64,000 nucleotides of DNA from Pseudomonas sp. ML2-2023-3. Its GTDB lineage: Bacteria; Pseudomonadota; Gammaproteobacteria; Pseudomonadales; Pseudomonadaceae. The stretch is from positions 3,010,501 through 3,074,500 of the forward strand of contig NZ_CP146343.1 of the NCBI RefSeq assembly GCF_037055275.1. Direction: 5' to 3'. Positions 62,716 through 64,000 of the stretch are shown here, in pieces. A model generated the notes under the pieces. The model was given only the letters and a program-made list of their open reading frames with translations, ran no database searches and was not told where the DNA came from. A program made the translations under genes and the position numbers. How positions within the stretch are numbered: position 1 is the stretch's first letter; each line of letters begins with the position of its first letter.

Positions 62716-64000
62716 ACGACATGTCACGCATCAGCGCGCTAACAGCGTCCAGGCAACGGCCCGTGCCCCGGGAGCACACCCAGGCGCTACTGGATGTGCG
62801 TTCTGCGGCCAGTGCCCGGATCAAACCGGCAGACCTGTACACCCTGGCTGACCGCCTTGAGGCCCAGGCGCTGGCTATCCCTGAACGGGTGTTTTTGATC
62901 GACGGCGAGCAGCGCTTCAGTTACGCCACCGTGAATGCACAAGCCGATCGCATGGCGCACGTGTTTTATGCCAAGGGCCTGCGCCCCGGCGACGTGTGCG
63001 CCATTGCCATGGAGAATCGCCCGCAGTTTTTCTTCAGCTGGTTCGGGCTGGTCAAACTCGGTGTCGTGGTGGCGTTTATCAATACCCAGGTCAACGGCAA
63101 GCCGCTGGTGCATGCCTTGCAATCCACCGCAGCCAAGGCTGTCGTGGTCGGTGAAGAGTGCGTGGCCAACCTGCTGGGCACTGAAGGTTTGCCTGACGTG
63201 CCGCTGTGGTTGGTCGCAGACCCGTCAAATCCGTTTGACGGTGATTTGGGCTGTGTTGACCGCCAGTTTGGCGAGCAGATTGCCGCGGCTCCAGGCACTG
63301 CGTTTACGCGTGAAGTGCGTGCTGCGATCACGGCTGAAACCACCACGCTGCTGATTTTTACCTCAGGCACCACGGGGCTGCCCAAGGCCGCGCGTTACAG
63401 CCACATGCGCTGGATGTCCTCGGGTGACGTGATGGAAGTCACCCTGGGCGCCACCTGTGACGATGTGTTTTATTGCTGCCTGCCGCTTTACCACGGCGCG
63501 GCGGCCACTTCGGTGACGTCTACGGCGCTGTGCGCAGGTGCGAGCATCGTGGTGCGGCGCAAGTTCAGCGTGCGCGAGTTCTGGCCTGATGTACGCCGCA
63601 ACGGGATCACCGTGTTCCAGTACATCGGCGAGATCTGCCGTTACCTGCTCAACCAGCCTGTGGTGGCCGGTGAACGTGAGCACAGTTTGCGTTACATGCT
63701 CGGTGCAGGCCTCACGCCTGAGTCGTGGCAGCGCTGGCTGGAGCGTTTCGGCCCCGTACAGGTCTTCGAAGGCTGGGGCGCCACCGAGGCCAACGCCAAC
63801 CTGATCAACGTCGACAACTACGTGGGCTCTTGCGGGCGCGTGCCGGACTGGAGCCGCACCAACCTGCGCCTGGTGCGCTACGACGTCGAAAGCGACAGCC
63901 ATCCCCGGGACGAAAACGGTTTTTATCAGCTGTGCCAACCTGGAGAAATAGGTGAGGCAATGGGCTTTATCGTTGACCACCCGCAGATTGGCGGCGGGCG
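62712..64000 (+). CDS. FATP-type (very-long-chain-like) acyl-CoA synthetase, 5' part
   Basis: The frame opens at ATG 62712 (overlapping the OYE stop as ATGA) and stays open to the window end, so about 429 residues are visible. Motifs: P-loop LLIFTSGTTGLPKAA, CCLPLYHGAAA, EGWGATEANANLI. This style belongs to the FATP/FadD6 group, which activates bulky or very long carboxylic acids, including steroid side chains in some bacteria. It implies that the cluster's substrate or an intermediate is a carboxylic acid made into a CoA ester. Confidence 0.88.
   Translation, partial: MNDMSRISALTASRQRPVPREHTQALLDVRSAASARIKPADLYTLADRLEAQALAIPERVFLIDGEQRFSYATVNAQADRMAHVFYAKGLRPGDVCAIAMENRPQFFFSWFGLVKLGVVVAFINTQVNGKPLVHALQSTAAKAVVVGEECVANLLGTEGLPDVPLWLVADPSNPFDGDLGCVDRQFGEQIAAAPGTAFTREVRAAITAETTTLLIFTSGTTGLPKAARYSHMRWMSSGDVMEVTLGATCDDVFYCCLPLYHGAAATSVTSTALCAGASIVVRRKFSVREFWPDVRRNGITVFQYIGEICRYLLNQPVVAGEREHSLRYMLGAGLTPESWQRWLERFGPVQVFEGWGATEANANLINVDNYVGSCGRVPDWSRTNLRLVRYDVESDSHPRDENGFYQLCQPGEIGEAMGFIVDHPQIGGG

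Overview
The window is chromosomal DNA of a Pseudomonas, most likely of the fluorescens/putida side of the genus rather than P. aeruginosa. Three things support this: the conserved block gacA (TTG start)-uvrC-pgsA-tRNA-Gly(GCC), REP/REPIN repeats of the 'tgtgggagcgggcttgctcgc' type, and acyl-CoA and itaconate gene orders known from that genus. Coding is dense, GC is high, and nothing looks like a large foreign island. There is no rRNA, CRISPR array or intact insertion sequence.

Layout. 1-10 kb: the tail of a DUF1329 gene, a VOC protein, then a five-gene operon for short/branched acyl-CoA (isoleucine-type) oxidation: acyl-CoA synthetase, type-II 3-hydroxyacyl-CoA dehydrogenase, thiolase, acyl-CoA dehydrogenase, enoyl-CoA hydratase. 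It converges across a REPIN on a valine-type pair (acyl-CoA dehydrogenase, 3-hydroxyisobutyryl-CoA hydrolase), followed by 3-hydroxybutyrate dehydrogenase. 10-14 kb: parvulin, a lipase gene broken by an amber codon, and a DAHP synthase preceded by an unusually rich leader (an aromatic leader peptide, an intrinsic terminator and a second aromatic small ORF). A small phage-type regulator pair follows, one member broken by a 7-bp tandem duplication. 14-17.5 kb: gacA-uvrC-pgsA-tRNA-Gly.

17.7-29.6 kb: a catabolic region for an unidentified nitrogen compound. It holds an NCS1 permease with a LysR regulator; an operon of ArgE-like deacylase, DUF1028, RidA-like and flavin monooxygenase genes; and a LuxR-type regulator followed by aminotransferase, APC permease and aldehyde dehydrogenase. 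29.6-39.6 kb: a LysR regulator (RipR-like) divergent from a complete itaconate degradation operon (Ich, acyl-CoA dehydrogenase, VOC, MmgE/PrpD, Ict, Ccl, TRAP transporter). The TRAP binding-protein gene dctP carries a one-base frameshift.

39.6-54.4 kb: mixed genes. These are a YeeE/YedE transporter, an NCS2 purine permease with an 8-oxoguanine deaminase-type amidohydrolase, a PAS-GGDEF cyclase, two MFS transporters, DUF1523, a GlxA-type AraC regulator, MgtC, HxlR, and a dhcA/dhcB-type CoA transferase with a divergent LysR gene whose 3' end has run into a REP sequence. 54.4-64 kb: a second unidentified catabolic cluster made of a large flavin oxidoreductase, an alpha/beta hydrolase, an MFS transporter, two SDRs, a SnoaL-like protein, an old-yellow-enzyme homologue and a FATP-type acyl-CoA synthetase cut by the window end.

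The common theme is peripheral catabolism feeding acyl-CoA intermediates into central metabolism. Three genes are broken as sequenced (lipase, HTH regulator, dctP), each explained by a single small mutation. The strongest candidates for something undescribed are the two-part aromatic leader of the DAHP synthase gene and the two unassigned catabolic clusters.
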